Source: Burkholderia sp.
Lineage (GTDB): Bacteria; Pseudomonadota; Gammaproteobacteria; Burkholderiales; Burkholderiaceae
Direction of reading: 5' to 3'
DNA: 41,398 bases
NCBI RefSeq assembly: GCF_018375725.1
Contig: NZ_JAHACR010000008.1
Span: forward strand, 1 to 41,398
Shown: in pieces, positions 8,303 through 17,116 of the stretch
Layout: each line of letters starts with the position of its first letter
Numbering within the stretch: position 1 is the stretch's first letter
Notes under the pieces: model-generated
The model's database searches: none
What the model saw: the letters and a program-made list of their open reading frames with translations, nothing else
Told to the model about the DNA's origin: nothing
Program-made: the position numbers and the translations under genes

Positions 8303-10425
8303 AGGTCGACCTGCAGCGATGCGCGAACCGTGCGCGGAGCGCCCAGCGTGCCGGTACCGTTGCCGGTGCCGCTGTAGCCGTTCTGTCCGCTTGGCGCGAT
8401 GTTGGCCCAGTAATGGCGGTTGGTGATGTTGTCGACCGCGACGCGCAGCGTCACGGATTTGCCGGCGATTTTCGTTCGGTAACGTGCGCCGAGATCGAAG
8501 ACGGTGTAGCCGTCGACATAGTCGGTGTTCGTATTGTTGCCCGGGCGACGGCTGGCATAGCTCACGTTGACGTTGAAGCCGAGGCCGGGCACCGCCGGCA
8601 CGGCGTAGTCGACCAGCGCATTGAAGACCACGTGCGACAGGCCGAGGATCTGCTTGTCGCTGGTCGCGGCCGATCCGGTGTCGAAGACGCGCGGATCCAT
8701 CAGCGAGATGCCGGCGAAAACATTCAGATCGCGCGTCACGGCGCCGGTCGCCGTCAGCTCGAGACCACGGTTGACCTGTCGGCCGCGCTCGGCAAAGACG
8801 TTGTCGTCCCCCACATATGCATACGGCCGTTCGATGCGATAGAGCGCGGCGCCGAGCGTCATGCGGTCGATATCGACCTTGTAACCCAGTTCCCATTGTC
8901 TGCTTCGGTACGGCGCGAGACTGCTGCCCGCGTTCGCGGAGCCGGCGGGCGCGTTGTCGCCTTGCTGCAGACTATCCGCGTAGGTGAGATACGCGGTCAT
9001 GTTTTCCAGCGGCTTGTACATGAGGCTGGCGGTCGGGCTGACGCCGCTCGCATCGTAACGGCTCGTCGACGCGCCGTGCCTGTTGTAGTTCTCGGTGTGA
9101 ATCCAGCTTTGGCTGGCCGCAAGCAGCGCCGACCAATGCTTGCCGAAACCGACCGTATCCCCGACGCTGATCGATTGCTGAACCGTGTTGACTGACCGGT
9201 AGCGATTCGAGAAGTCCGGCAGCGGCGGCTTGGCGAACGACTGCGGCGCGTCGATGCTGGCGTTGCCGAGCGTGATCGCGCCGGTCTGAAACGGCCTGTA
9301 CCGATTCCAGAAGAAACCCGTGTTCGACACGAAGACATCGTGCGACAGGCCGGCGAAGTCGACATGCCCGTTCAATGCGAGCGTGTTGCTGACAATCGTG
9401 TCGAGGCTGTAGGTGGTCGTCGCGGTCGTGGTCGTGTACGCGCCGGACTTGCGGGTGATCGTGTTCGTCGGGACGGTCGACGCGCGATCGCTCGTCTGCC
9501 GCAACACGCCCGCGCGAAGGTGCCAGTTTTCGTTGAAGTCATGCTTCAGCGCGGCGCTGAACAGGTTCGTGACGTTGTCGTCGCCGGCCCACGACTGACC
9601 GTAGCCGGGCCGCGTCGGATCCGGCGCGCTGGGGAACGGCACATTGCGCGCCAGCGCGAACGTCCCCGGAAAGCCCGTGGACAGGTAATGGTAGGTACTG
9701 AAATTGGTTTCGAGCGTCGTGTCGGGCGAGAAGCGCACATCGAAGGCCAGGCTCGCCAGCTGCCGGCGCAGACGGCTGCCCTCGACATCGCCCTCGCCAT
9801 TCTGGTTGAGCAGGTTCAGCCGGTATCCGAAACGCTCGTCATTGCCGAAGTGGCCGCCCAGATCGAGATGCTCGATCAGCGACTGACTCGACATGTAGCC
9901 GAACGTCAGCGTGCGCACCGGCGTGGCGGTGGGACGCTTGAGCACATAGTTGAAGGTGCCGGCTGGGCTGGCGGGACCGTAGAGGGCGCCGGACAGGCCG
10001 TTCAGCACCTCGATCCGCTCGAACTGCTCGATCGGATAATCGGTCGTGGCCGCGATGCTCAAACCGTCGATCCGTGTGTTCTGGACCACGCCGGCCTGCA
10101 GGCCGCGCGTCTGCGGACGGATGTTTTCGCCCTGCACCGTCGGGATGAAGCGAAACGCTTCCCTCACGCTCTGAAGCTGCTGGTTCTCGGCGAGCGATGC
10201 GGGAACGATGCTGATCGAGTACGGCGTATCGAGCAGCGTCTTCTCGCCGAGCGGACCGACGCTCGTCCTGTCGACCCGATACGACGGATAGCGAAACGGA
10301 GAAAGCGCCGTGGTGACAATGGGCGTGAGCTGGATGCCGTCGACCTGGGCATGGACTGCGGACGTCACGAGCATCCCGGCGGATGCCAGTGCAAGTGCCT
10401 GAAAGGCGTGGAGCGGGCGAATCAT
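8299..10425 (-). CDS. TonB-dependent outer-membrane receptor
   Basis: A 708-residue TonB-dependent receptor in the siderophore-receptor class. A signal peptide (MIRPLHAFQALALASAG, cleaved after AVHA) is followed by a plug domain with TPYSISIVP and FERIEVLNGLSGALYGP, then a long beta barrel ending in an alternating pattern finishing with VRASLQVDL. The ATG at 10425 was chosen because AAGG precedes it and a clean signal peptide follows; upstream in-frame ATGs at 10443 and 10473 would place the operator inside the gene. It is first in an operon with the ModA-like gene. Siderophore-type annotation is by family only; context suggests uptake of a molybdate- or tungstate-type ligand. Confidence 0.9.
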   Translation of the reverse strand: MIRPLHAFQALALASAGMLVTSAVHAQVDGIQLTPIVTTALSPFRYPSYRVDRTSVGPLGEKTLLDTPYSISIVPASLAENQQLQSVREAFRFIPTVQGENIRPQTRGLQAGVVQNTRIDGLSIAATTDYPIEQFERIEVLNGLSGALYGPASPAGTFNYVLKRPTATPVRTLTFGYMSSQSLIEHLDLGGHFGNDERFGYRLNLLNQNGEGDVEGSRLRRQLASLAFDVRFSPDTTLETNFSTYHYLSTGFPGTFALARNVPFPSAPDPTRPGYGQSWAGDDNVTNLFSAALKHDFNENWHLRAGVLRQTSDRASTVPTNTITRKSGAYTTTTATTTYSLDTIVSNTLALNGHVDFAGLSHDVFVSNTGFFWNRYRPFQTGAITLGNASIDAPQSFAKPPLPDFSNRYRSVNTVQQSISVGDTVGFGKHWSALLAASQSWIHTENYNRHGASTSRYDASGVSPTASLMYKPLENMTAYLTYADSLQQGDNAPAGSANAGSSLAPYRSRQWELGYKVDIDRMTLGAALYRIERPYAYVGDDNVFAERGRQVNRGLELTATGAVTRDLNVFAGISLMDPRVFDTGSAATSDKQILGLSHVVFNALVDYAVPAVPGLGFNVNVSYASRRPGNNTNTDYVDGYTVFDLGARYRTKIAGKSVTLRVAVDNITNRHYWANIAPSGQNGYSGTGNGTGTLGAPRTVRASLQVDL

Positions 10426-10450
10426 GAACCTTGACTTCTGCATGGCGGAA

Positions 10451-10476
10451 GCGATGTATTTTGCCATATACATCGA
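10451..10476. promoter_or_regulatory. ModE-like operator before the TonB-receptor operon
   Basis: A perfect 8-bp inverted repeat, CGATGTAT (10452-10459) and ATACATCG (10468-10475), with an 8-bp spacer. Laid on the known E. coli ModE consensus (TCGNTATATA, six bases, TATATANCGA), the right half matches all but one fixed base and the left half all but three, with the correct spacing. It ends 26 bp before the receptor's start codon, where bound protein would block transcription or its start. The palindrome is seen directly; the assignment to the neighbouring ModE-like regulator is inference. Confidence 0.65.
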
Positions 10477-10605
10477 TGCGCGTGATTTTTGCGCAGGCCG
10501 GGCTTCGTCGGCGTGGCGCCGGAACGAAGCGGCGTCGGGTCATGCCCTGCGTCGATGCGTCCTGCGTCGATGCGCGGGCGGCCACGCGGCGCCCGCCGCC
10601 GACGT

Positions 10606-12189
10606 TCAGCTGCGCGCGTGTTGCGCGGAGAGTTCCTGCAAGTCCAGATCCCGTTCCAGACGATGCAGCATCTCGTCGTGGATCTGTCCCGAGCGATGCA
10701 AACGCAGCAGCTCGGCGCGACCCGCGGCAATCGCGGCCAGCACGACGTCGTAGTGCGCGATGCGGTCGTTTTCCGGGAACGACGCTTCATGCTGATATCG
10801 TGCGGTCACTTCCGCCCGGTACGTGTACTGCTCGAGCAGCCGCGGATGGATCACGACGCCGTTCGCGTCGCGCACGAGCGACTGGATCGCCGCCAGCTGC
10901 GCCGCATCGACACGCGCCCACGTCTGCGGCTCAGTCAGATGATGCACGGTATGCGTGTGGCGTTCCGACACGCGCAGCAGCCGGATCAGCGGACCGATCG
11001 TCGTGCCCTGCAGCAGCACGGTGACGAGAATGACCGCGAATGCGGCGATCAGGATCAGGTCGCGGCCCGGCATCGCATCGGGCAACGACAGCGCGATCGC
11101 GAGCGTCACGACGCCGCGCATTCCGGCCCAGCTCATCACCGTCGCCGCCTTCCAGTCCGGCGCGCCGCCGCGCCGCGTGACGCCGCGCACCGGCCATTTC
11201 AGCCACTCGACCGCATAGATCCAGACGAAACGCGACGCGACCACCGCGGCGAGCACCGCCAGCACCGGCGGCATCATCGTGCCGACCACCTGCTCGAAGC
11301 CGCCGAGCCGGTGCATCACCCCACGCAGCGACAGGCCGATCAGCACGAACACCAGCGCCTCGAGCAGAAACACGATGACCTGCCAGAACGCGGTGCCGCG
11401 CGTGCGCACCGCAGCCGAAAACACTTCGTGCTGATGCCAGCCGAGCATCATGCCGAGCGTCACGGTCGCGATGACGCCGGACACTTCGAGCATTTCGCCG
11501 ACGATGTAGCCGATCCATGCGGCGATCACCGCGACGGTGACAACGAGGTAATCGTCGTCGAGCATCTTCAGGAAACGCACGACGAGCCAGCCGATCGCAA
11601 AGCCGACCGCCACACCGCCCAGCCCGAGTTCGGCGAAGCGGACGAGCGCCTGCTGGAAGCTGAACGCACCGGTCAGCGCGGCGGCGATTGCAAAGCGGAA
11701 CAGCACGAGGCCGGCCGCGTCGTTCAGCAGGCTTTCGCCTTCGAGCAACACCATCAGGCGGCGCGGCAACGCCACGCGTTCGAGCACGGCCTTGGCCGCG
11801 ACCGCATCCGGCGGCGAGACGATCGCGCCCAGCACGAAGCACGCGGCCAACGGGAGCGACGGGACGGCCCAATGCACGGCCACACCGACCGCGAACGTCG
11901 TGAATACGACCGCACCGATCGCCAGCAGCAGAATCCCGCCCAGGTTCCGCTTGAACTCCTCCCAGACGGAGAAATACGCGCCGTCCATCAGGAGCGGCGG
12001 CAGGAACACGATCAGCACGAGATCGGGATCGAGATTGACGGGCGGCAAGCCCGGGATGAACGCGATGCCCACACCGCCGACCAGCAGCGCGGCGGCAGGC
12101 GGCAGCCGCAGCCGTTTCGCGATGCACTCGAGCGCCACGATCGCAAGGAATGACAACAGGACCAGCTTGAATGCCGATACCGGAGACAT
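10606..12189 (-). CDS. Na+/H+ antiporter, CPA1 (NhaP/NHE) type
   Basis: A 527-residue inner-membrane antiporter with about a dozen hydrophobic helices followed by a soluble tail of roughly 110 residues. CPA1 marks include the ion-site motif GESLLNDAAGLV with the ND pair, an earlier PPDAVAA segment, and WAGMRGVVTLAIALSLP. The protein would exchange cytoplasmic Na+ or K+ for protons and help pH and salt balance. The ATG at 12189 has GAGG upstream. The cytoplasmic tail holds no recognisable nucleotide-binding domain. It lies 126 bp downstream of the DUF445 gene on the same strand. Confidence 0.9.
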   Translation of the reverse strand: MSPVSAFKLVLLSFLAIVALECIAKRLRLPPAAALLVGGVGIAFIPGLPPVNLDPDLVLIVFLPPLLMDGAYFSVWEEFKRNLGGILLLAIGAVVFTTFAVGVAVHWAVPSLPLAACFVLGAIVSPPDAVAAKAVLERVALPRRLMVLLEGESLLNDAAGLVLFRFAIAAALTGAFSFQQALVRFAELGLGGVAVGFAIGWLVVRFLKMLDDDYLVVTVAVIAAWIGYIVGEMLEVSGVIATVTLGMMLGWHQHEVFSAAVRTRGTAFWQVIVFLLEALVFVLIGLSLRGVMHRLGGFEQVVGTMMPPVLAVLAAVVASRFVWIYAVEWLKWPVRGVTRRGGAPDWKAATVMSWAGMRGVVTLAIALSLPDAMPGRDLILIAAFAVILVTVLLQGTTIGPLIRLLRVSERHTHTVHHLTEPQTWARVDAAQLAAIQSLVRDANGVVIHPRLLEQYTYRAEVTARYQHEASFPENDRIAHYDVVLAAIAAGRAELLRLHRSGQIHDEMLHRLERDLDLQELSAQHARS

Positions 12190-12315
12190 GAATCGACCTC
12201 GATGAGAAAGAATTCGGTACGGCCGGGCGGCCGCGCAGACGTCCGCGCGATTACATCATGACGCCCGGCGTGCGGTCGAGCGCGCAATCGCGACGCATAT
12301 CGTGCAGCGTCGCGC

Positions 12316-13602
12316 TCACATCCACTGCGCGCCGATCCAGTGCCCGAGCCACGACACCAGATACAGGCCGAGGCCGATCAGGCCGCCGACCAGCGTACCG
12401 TTGATCCGGATGTACTGCAGATCCTTGCCGATGTTGAGCTCGATCTGCCTCGACATCTCGTGCGCGTCCCAGTTGCGCACCGTGTCGCGGATATGCCGCA
12501 TCAGGAAATCGGCGAAGTCCGGCGCCATCTCGCGCACCGCCTTCTCGATGTGCTCGTTGAGCGACGCACGCAATGTCGGACTGTCGGCCAGCCGTGCGCC
12601 GAGCCAGCCGCCGAGCATCGCGGCCTGCCGGTGCAGCGTCGAATCGGCGCGCGCGAGATCCGCCTTCAGCCACGCGCGCAATGCGTTCCACACGTCTTTC
12701 AGATACGCATTGAACGCATCGCCGTCACGCAGGTACCGCTTGACCGCTTCACCCTTCTCGATGAACAGCGGGTCGTGCTTGAGCCGCTCGATCAGGCGCA
12801 TGACCAGCGAATCGAAGCGCTGTCTCAACTCATGCTCCGGATCCGCGGCGACCTGCGCGAGCACGCGGCTCACGGCGTTGGCGAGCAGTTCGGCGCCATT
12901 CTCGCCGAGCCAGTTCTTCGGCAGGACCTTCTCGACTCTCGGATACTGGCTCTTCAGCCAGTCGACGATATAGGCGGCGATGACCGCACGGTTTTCCGCC
13001 TTGTCGAGCACGTCGACCACCTGCGCGATCGCATCGTCGAGCAGCGTCTGATGCCGGCCGCCCTTCGTCAGCGTGTCGAGGATCGCGCCCGCCGATTGCG
13101 ACAGGTCGATCCGGTCGATCAGCGCGCGGAATGCATCGTGGAAAAACGACTGGATCCGCGCGTCGTCGGTCATGTCGAGCGTGAAGCTCATCAGCTTCGT
13201 CACGTAGCCGCCGAGCACATCGGTGTTCGCAGGTTCGCCGAGCCATGCGCCGAGCAGGCGGGCCGGATCGTGCTGGCGGATCTGTGCGACCAGCGCATCG
13301 GGGCCCAGGAATTTTTCGCGGACGAAGCGCGCGAGGTTGTCGGCGATCTTGTCCTTGCTCTTCGGAATGATCTCGGTGTGGCGGGACACGAACGGGATCG
13401 GCACCCGACGGAACAGCGCGACGACCGCGAACCAGTCCGCGAGCGCACCGACCATCGCGGCCTCGGCCACCGCCTTGATCCCGTCGACCCACACGCCGCG
13501 CGGCAGGAAGATCGTGATCGCGAACACGGCGACCGCGATCAGCAGCAACAGCAGCGCGCGACGCTTGCTTCGGTTCAGTTCGAGGGCTTTGTCTGGCGTC
13601 AT
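12316..13602 (-). CDS. DUF445 (YjiN-type) membrane protein
   Basis: A 428-residue DUF445 protein. The N-terminal hydrophobic helix after SKRRALLLLLIAVAVFA is followed by the family's conserved AAMVGALADWFAVVALFRRV and IPIPFVSRHTEIIPKSKD. A long mostly helical middle part follows, and a single C-terminal hydrophobic segment (NGTLVGGLIGLGLYLVSW). The function of the family is not established. The ATG at 13602 is followed at once by conserved sequence but lacks a strong Shine-Dalgarno. Its promoter would share the region with the divergent catechol-operon remnant. Confidence 0.88.
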   Translation of the reverse strand: MTPDKALELNRSKRRALLLLLIAVAVFAITIFLPRGVWVDGIKAVAEAAMVGALADWFAVVALFRRVPIPFVSRHTEIIPKSKDKIADNLARFVREKFLGPDALVAQIRQHDPARLLGAWLGEPANTDVLGGYVTKLMSFTLDMTDDARIQSFFHDAFRALIDRIDLSQSAGAILDTLTKGGRHQTLLDDAIAQVVDVLDKAENRAVIAAYIVDWLKSQYPRVEKVLPKNWLGENGAELLANAVSRVLAQVAADPEHELRQRFDSLVMRLIERLKHDPLFIEKGEAVKRYLRDGDAFNAYLKDVWNALRAWLKADLARADSTLHRQAAMLGGWLGARLADSPTLRASLNEHIEKAVREMAPDFADFLMRHIRDTVRNWDAHEMSRQIELNIGKDLQYIRINGTLVGGLIGLGLYLVSWLGHWIGAQWM

Positions 13603-13769
13603 GGACGGCGGGCGAATCGGCGATGCCGCTAATATGCACCGGTTTTGCGACCGCCGACAAACCGGGCGGATGGCGGCATGCGCGCGCGGGCGTGCGGGCC
13701 TGTACTGCGCGCGTGACGCTCGCTGCATCGCGAATCGCCTGTCAAACCAACCGCTGACGCCACGTCCTT

Positions 13770-13786
13770 CATATCTGCGAAGTATG
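13770..13786 (+). promoter_or_regulatory. Candidate LysR-type (CatR-like) binding site
   Basis: CATA (13770-13773) and TATG (13783-13786) form an inverted pair around nine bases, within a T-N11-A type layout about 75 bp before the catB stub start. CatR/BenM regulators bind such ATAC-like dyads in catechol operons. The match is short, so this is a weak call supported mainly by context; no catR gene is visible. Confidence 0.3.
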
Positions 13787-13858
13787 GAAGTAGTCGGAAA
13801 GAGTGTTGGACGATACCGGACCATTATTCCTGCCATGTGCATCAACAGGAGGAATCGC

Positions 13859-14065
13859 ATGCCCGCCACGACCGCCACCATCGACCGAATCGAGACGTTG
13901 CTCATCGACGTGAACGCGAATGAACAGGGAAGCCATCGATGCACGGCCGGAGACCTTCCACGTACCGCCGGGCGAGCAGGCCGGGACACGGCGCGACGCG
14001 CCCGGCCGTCACGGCCATCGTCCCGCGCATCGCCCGTTCTTCGCTTCCGCGCCGGGATATCGTAA
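13859..14065 (+). pseudogene. catB: Truncated muconate cycloisomerase gene start (catB stub)
   Basis: The frame starts with a strong AGGAGG and ATG, and the first 18 residues (MPATTATIDRIETLLIDV) resemble the N-terminus of proteobacterial muconate cycloisomerases, in which a conserved P-T-I-R-P-H follows directly. Here the sequence switches at about 13913 to unrelated residues (NANEQGSH...) and stops at 14065. About 350 residues of CatB are missing. The intact catC gene follows, as expected for a cat operon, so a deletion between the catB start and catC is the simplest reading. The origin of 13914-14120 was not recognised. The identification rests on a short match and on context. Confidence 0.6.
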
Positions 14066-14151
14066 GCTGGCCAAGGCGCAGGCGAACAAAGTCGAATGCC
14101 CGTGTGTGCCCGAACGGCCGCACGACGAAACGATAACGCAAGGAGCAAGCG

Positions 14152-14442
14152 ATGCTGTTTCATGTGGAAATGACCATCAATCTGCCGGTCGACATGGATC
14201 CGGTGAAGGCGGCGACGCTGAAGGCCGAAGAGAAGGCCATGTCGCAGCGGCTGCAGCAGGAAGGAACCTGGCGACACCTGTGGCGGATCGCGGGGCGGTA
14301 TGCGAACGTCAGCATCTTCGATGTCGAAAGCCCGCAGCAACTGCACGATCTGTTGAGCCAGTTGCCGCTGTTTCCGTATATGGACGTCGAGGTCAGGGCG
14401 CTATGCCGGCATCCGTCGTCGATTCGGGACGATGATCGCTAA
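14152..14442 (+). CDS. catC: Muconolactone delta-isomerase
   Basis: A 96-residue protein beginning MLFHVEMTINLPVDMDP, the standard opening of muconolactone isomerases, and containing GTWRHLWRIAGRYANVSIFD and LPLFPYMDVEV. CatC converts muconolactone to 3-oxoadipate enol-lactone in the catechol branch of the beta-ketoadipate pathway, acting as a multimer in the cytoplasm. The length is typical and AGGAG precedes the ATG. No intact catA or catB is nearby, only the catB stub, so here it is either an orphan or works with genes elsewhere in the genome. Confidence 0.95.
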   Translation: MLFHVEMTINLPVDMDPVKAATLKAEEKAMSQRLQQEGTWRHLWRIAGRYANVSIFDVESPQQLHDLLSQLPLFPYMDVEVRALCRHPSSIRDDDR

Positions 14443-14560
14443 GTGAGCCGCGCATCGCGGCTGACGCTGCACGGCCGCGAAAATGCGCGACGCGCGCGAC
14501 CTGTACCGTGTCGCCGGTCGCCCTCGCCGGTCGCCTCCAGAACTTTCCGTCATCCGGGGC

Positions 14561-14596
14561 TTGAAAGCGATCGATTCACTGTATATATTCACAGTG
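14561..14596 (+). promoter_or_regulatory. Sigma-70 promoter overlapped by a LexA (SOS) box
   Basis: A near-consensus promoter, TTGAAA (14561-14566), 17 bp, TATATT (14584-14589), is overlapped by CACTGTATATATTCACAGTG (14577-14596). This contains CTGT-N8-ACAG, the LexA box used in enteric and beta-proteobacteria, with a symmetric CA/TG extension on both sides. LexA bound here would cover the -10 element. It lies 59 bp before the next gene's ATG. Confidence 0.85.
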
Positions 14597-14655
14597 TTTT
14601 TGACCATATGACCCGATTTCCGTCACCTTCGACGGACGGACTTTGTGAGGCGACC

Positions 14656-15051
14656 ATGTTCCAGCCATCCGCTTTCGATCCCGAACAACCCGGCTTCAAC
14701 CCCGCGCAATTCGAGCGCGCCGCCCAGCGCGCGGCGCTCGACCTGCAACGCGTCGTCGGCGGTCCTGCGCAACGTGCGCTCGGCCTGCGCCGCCGCACGC
14801 ATCCGGCCGCGGTTCGCACGTTGAGCTGGCGTGCGCTGCTCGATGTCGAGGAACTGGCATTCTCCAATGCAGGGTTTCTGGGCCGCAACGAGCCGGCGGT
14901 CGTCGACGCGTTCATCCGCCTGCGCGACAGCCGGATGGTGGCCGCGGACGTCGACGAGCCGGTGGACTGGCGGCGCGACGACGACGATCTTCCCGCCGTC
15001 TACCTGATCGTGCGGGCGATGCTCGAAGCGGAAGCGGCCGAAGCGGCGTGA
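14656..15051 (+). CDS. Unknown protein behind a LexA-box promoter
   Basis: A 131-residue acidic soluble protein of no family I recognise. The N-terminus is MFQPSAFDPEQPGFNPAQF, the middle contains an arginine-rich RRRTHP and ELAFSNAGFLGRNEPAV, and the end is acidic and alanine-rich (RDDDDLPAVYLIVR, EAEAAEAA). No signal peptide or membrane segment is seen. The ATG at 14656 has GAGG upstream; an earlier in-frame ATG at 14608 has no ribosome site and lies too close to the promoter. The SOS-type promoter implies induction by DNA damage. It is not SulA, RecX, ImuA or UmuD by sequence. It converges with fadH. Confidence 0.75.
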   Translation: MFQPSAFDPEQPGFNPAQFERAAQRAALDLQRVVGGPAQRALGLRRRTHPAAVRTLSWRALLDVEELAFSNAGFLGRNEPAVVDAFIRLRDSRMVAADVDEPVDWRRDDDDLPAVYLIVRAMLEAEAAEAA

Positions 15052-15082
15052 CGGCAGCAACGCGCGGCATGCGCCGGCACGC

Positions 15083-17116
15083 TCAAAGCCGCGCCGCCAG
15101 CCGCGCGCCCTGATCGATCGCGCGCTTCGCATCAAGCTCGGCGGCGAGTTCCGCGCCGCCGATCAGGTGCACCGACTGCCCGGCCGCCTTCAACGGCCCG
15201 TATAGCGCGCGCTGCGGCTCCTGCCCGGCGCAGAGCACGATCGTATCGGCCTCGATCACCTCCGGATCGGTGCGCTGCTCGCCGTGCGACACGTGCAGAC
15301 CCTGCGCGTCGATACGCTCGTAGTTCACGCCGCCGATCATCTTCACCTGCTTCATCTTCAGCGTCGCGCGATGTATCCAGCCAGTCGTCTTGCCGAGGCC
15401 CTTGCCAAGCGGCGCGGCCTTGCGCTGCAGCAGCGTCACTTCGCGCGCAGGCGGCGTCGCCTGCGCACGCGTCACGCCGCCGCGCGTGACGGCCGGATCG
15501 GTCACCCCCCATTCCGCCTTCCACCCGTCGAGATCGAACGCCGGCGACGTGCCGTCCTGCACGAGAAACTCGGCGACGTCGAAGCCGATCCCGCCCGCGC
15601 CGATGACCGCGACGCGCTTGCCGACCTGCCGCTTGCCGGTCAGCACGTCGATATAGCTCAGTACGTTCGCGCCATCCTGTCCGGGAATCTTCGGATCGCG
15701 CGGCGTCACGCCGGTCGCGAGCACGATCTCGTCGTAGCCGGCCGCGATCAGTTCGTTCGCCTCGACGCGTCGATTCAGATGCAGGCTTACGCCCGCCAGT
15801 TCGAGCTGACGGCCGAAGTAGCGCAACGCCTCATGAAACTCCTCCTTGCCCGGAATCCGCTTCGCCATGTTGAACTGGCCGCCGATCTCCGGCGCTGCAT
15901 CGAACAGGTCGACGCGATGGCCGCGCTGCGCCAGCACGGTCGAACACGCCAGCCCGGCCGGCCCGGCGCCGACCACCGCGATCCGCTTTGCCAGCCGCGC
16001 CGGCTCGTACCTCAGCTCCGTTTCGTGACATGCGCGCGGATTCAGCAGGCACGATGCGATCCGATTCCTGAACGCATGATCGAGACAGGCCTGATTGCAG
16101 CCGATGCAGGTGTTGATCTCGTCCGCGCGGCCCTGCGCGGCCTTGTTGACGAACTCGGCATCGGCGAGCAGCGGACGCGCCATCGACACCATGTCCGCGC
16201 AGCCGTCCGCGAGAATCCGCTCGGCGACTTCCGGCCGGTTGATCCGGTTGGTCGTCACGAGCGGAATGCCGACTTCGCCTTTCATCTTCTTCGTCACCCA
16301 CGCGAACGCGCCGCGCGGCACCGACGTCGCGATCGTCGGCACGCGTGCTTCGTGCCAGCCGATCCCGGTGTTGATGATCGTCGCGCCCGCGCGCTCGACG
16401 GCCTTCGCGAGTTGCACGACTTCGTTCCAGTCGCTGCCGTCCGGAATCAGGTCGAGCATCGACAGCCGGTAGATCAGGATGAAGTCGCGGCCGACCGCCT
16501 CGCGCGTGCGCTGCACGATCTCGATCGGCAATCGGATACGGTTTTCGTAGGAACCGCCCCAGGCATCGGTGCGCTTGTTCGTATGCAGCGAAATGAACTG
16601 GTTGATCAGGTAGCCCTCGGAGCCCATGATCTCGACGCCGTCGTATCCGCCTTCACGCGCGAGCTTCGCACAACGGACGAATGCACCGATCTGCCGCTCG
16701 ATGCCGCGCGCGCTCAGCTCGTGCGGCGTAAACGGCGAGATCGGCGACTTGATTTTCGACGGCGCGACCGCGAACGGGTGATAACCGTAGCGGCCGGTAT
16801 GCAGGATCTGCAATGCGATCTTGCCGCCTTCGGCATGCACGGCGTCGGTGATCACGCGATGCCGGCGCGCGGCTGACGAGGTCGCCAGCGTGCCGCCAAA
16901 CGGCTTGGTCCAGCCGGCCACGTTCGGCGCGAATCCGCCCGTGACCATCAGGCCGACGCCGCCGCGCGCACGCTCCGCGAAGTAGTCCGCGAGCCGCGGC
17001 AGCGTCTTGCGGCTGTCCTCGAGGCCCGTGTGCATCGAGCCCATCAGCACGCGGTTCTTCAGCGTCGTGAAGCCCAAATCGAGCGGGGCGAGCAGGTGTG
17101 GAAACGGCGGCGTCAT
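15083..17116 (-). CDS. fadH: NADPH-dependent 2,4-dienoyl-CoA reductase
   Basis: A 677-residue flavo-iron-sulfur enzyme of the FadH type. The N-terminal FMN barrel (about 1-330) has MGSMHTGLED and GYLINQF. Cysteines 337, 340, 344 and 356 in CIGCNQAC and ASC would hold a 4Fe-4S cluster. An FAD domain follows with VVGAGPAGLA (381-390), and a second dinucleotide fold with VIGAGGIGFDVAEFL binds NADPH. It reduces 2,4-dienoyl-CoA so that unsaturated fatty acids can enter beta-oxidation. The length matches E. coli FadH. The divergent AraC regulator begins 103 bp away and is a candidate controller. Confidence 0.93.
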   Translation of the reverse strand: MTPPFPHLLAPLDLGFTTLKNRVLMGSMHTGLEDSRKTLPRLADYFAERARGGVGLMVTGGFAPNVAGWTKPFGGTLATSSAARRHRVITDAVHAEGGKIALQILHTGRYGYHPFAVAPSKIKSPISPFTPHELSARGIERQIGAFVRCAKLAREGGYDGVEIMGSEGYLINQFISLHTNKRTDAWGGSYENRIRLPIEIVQRTREAVGRDFILIYRLSMLDLIPDGSDWNEVVQLAKAVERAGATIINTGIGWHEARVPTIATSVPRGAFAWVTKKMKGEVGIPLVTTNRINRPEVAERILADGCADMVSMARPLLADAEFVNKAAQGRADEINTCIGCNQACLDHAFRNRIASCLLNPRACHETELRYEPARLAKRIAVVGAGPAGLACSTVLAQRGHRVDLFDAAPEIGGQFNMAKRIPGKEEFHEALRYFGRQLELAGVSLHLNRRVEANELIAAGYDEIVLATGVTPRDPKIPGQDGANVLSYIDVLTGKRQVGKRVAVIGAGGIGFDVAEFLVQDGTSPAFDLDGWKAEWGVTDPAVTRGGVTRAQATPPAREVTLLQRKAAPLGKGLGKTTGWIHRATLKMKQVKMIGGVNYERIDAQGLHVSHGEQRTDPEVIEADTIVLCAGQEPQRALYGPLKAAGQSVHLIGGAELAAELDAKRAIDQGARLAARL

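Noticed and set aside
10489..12153. A 554-codon open frame on the plus strand opposite the Na+/H+ antiporter.
   Set aside because: Its product is a low-complexity Arg/His/Asp-rich string, the usual shadow of a GC-rich membrane protein gene; the minus-strand product has clear antiporter motifs.
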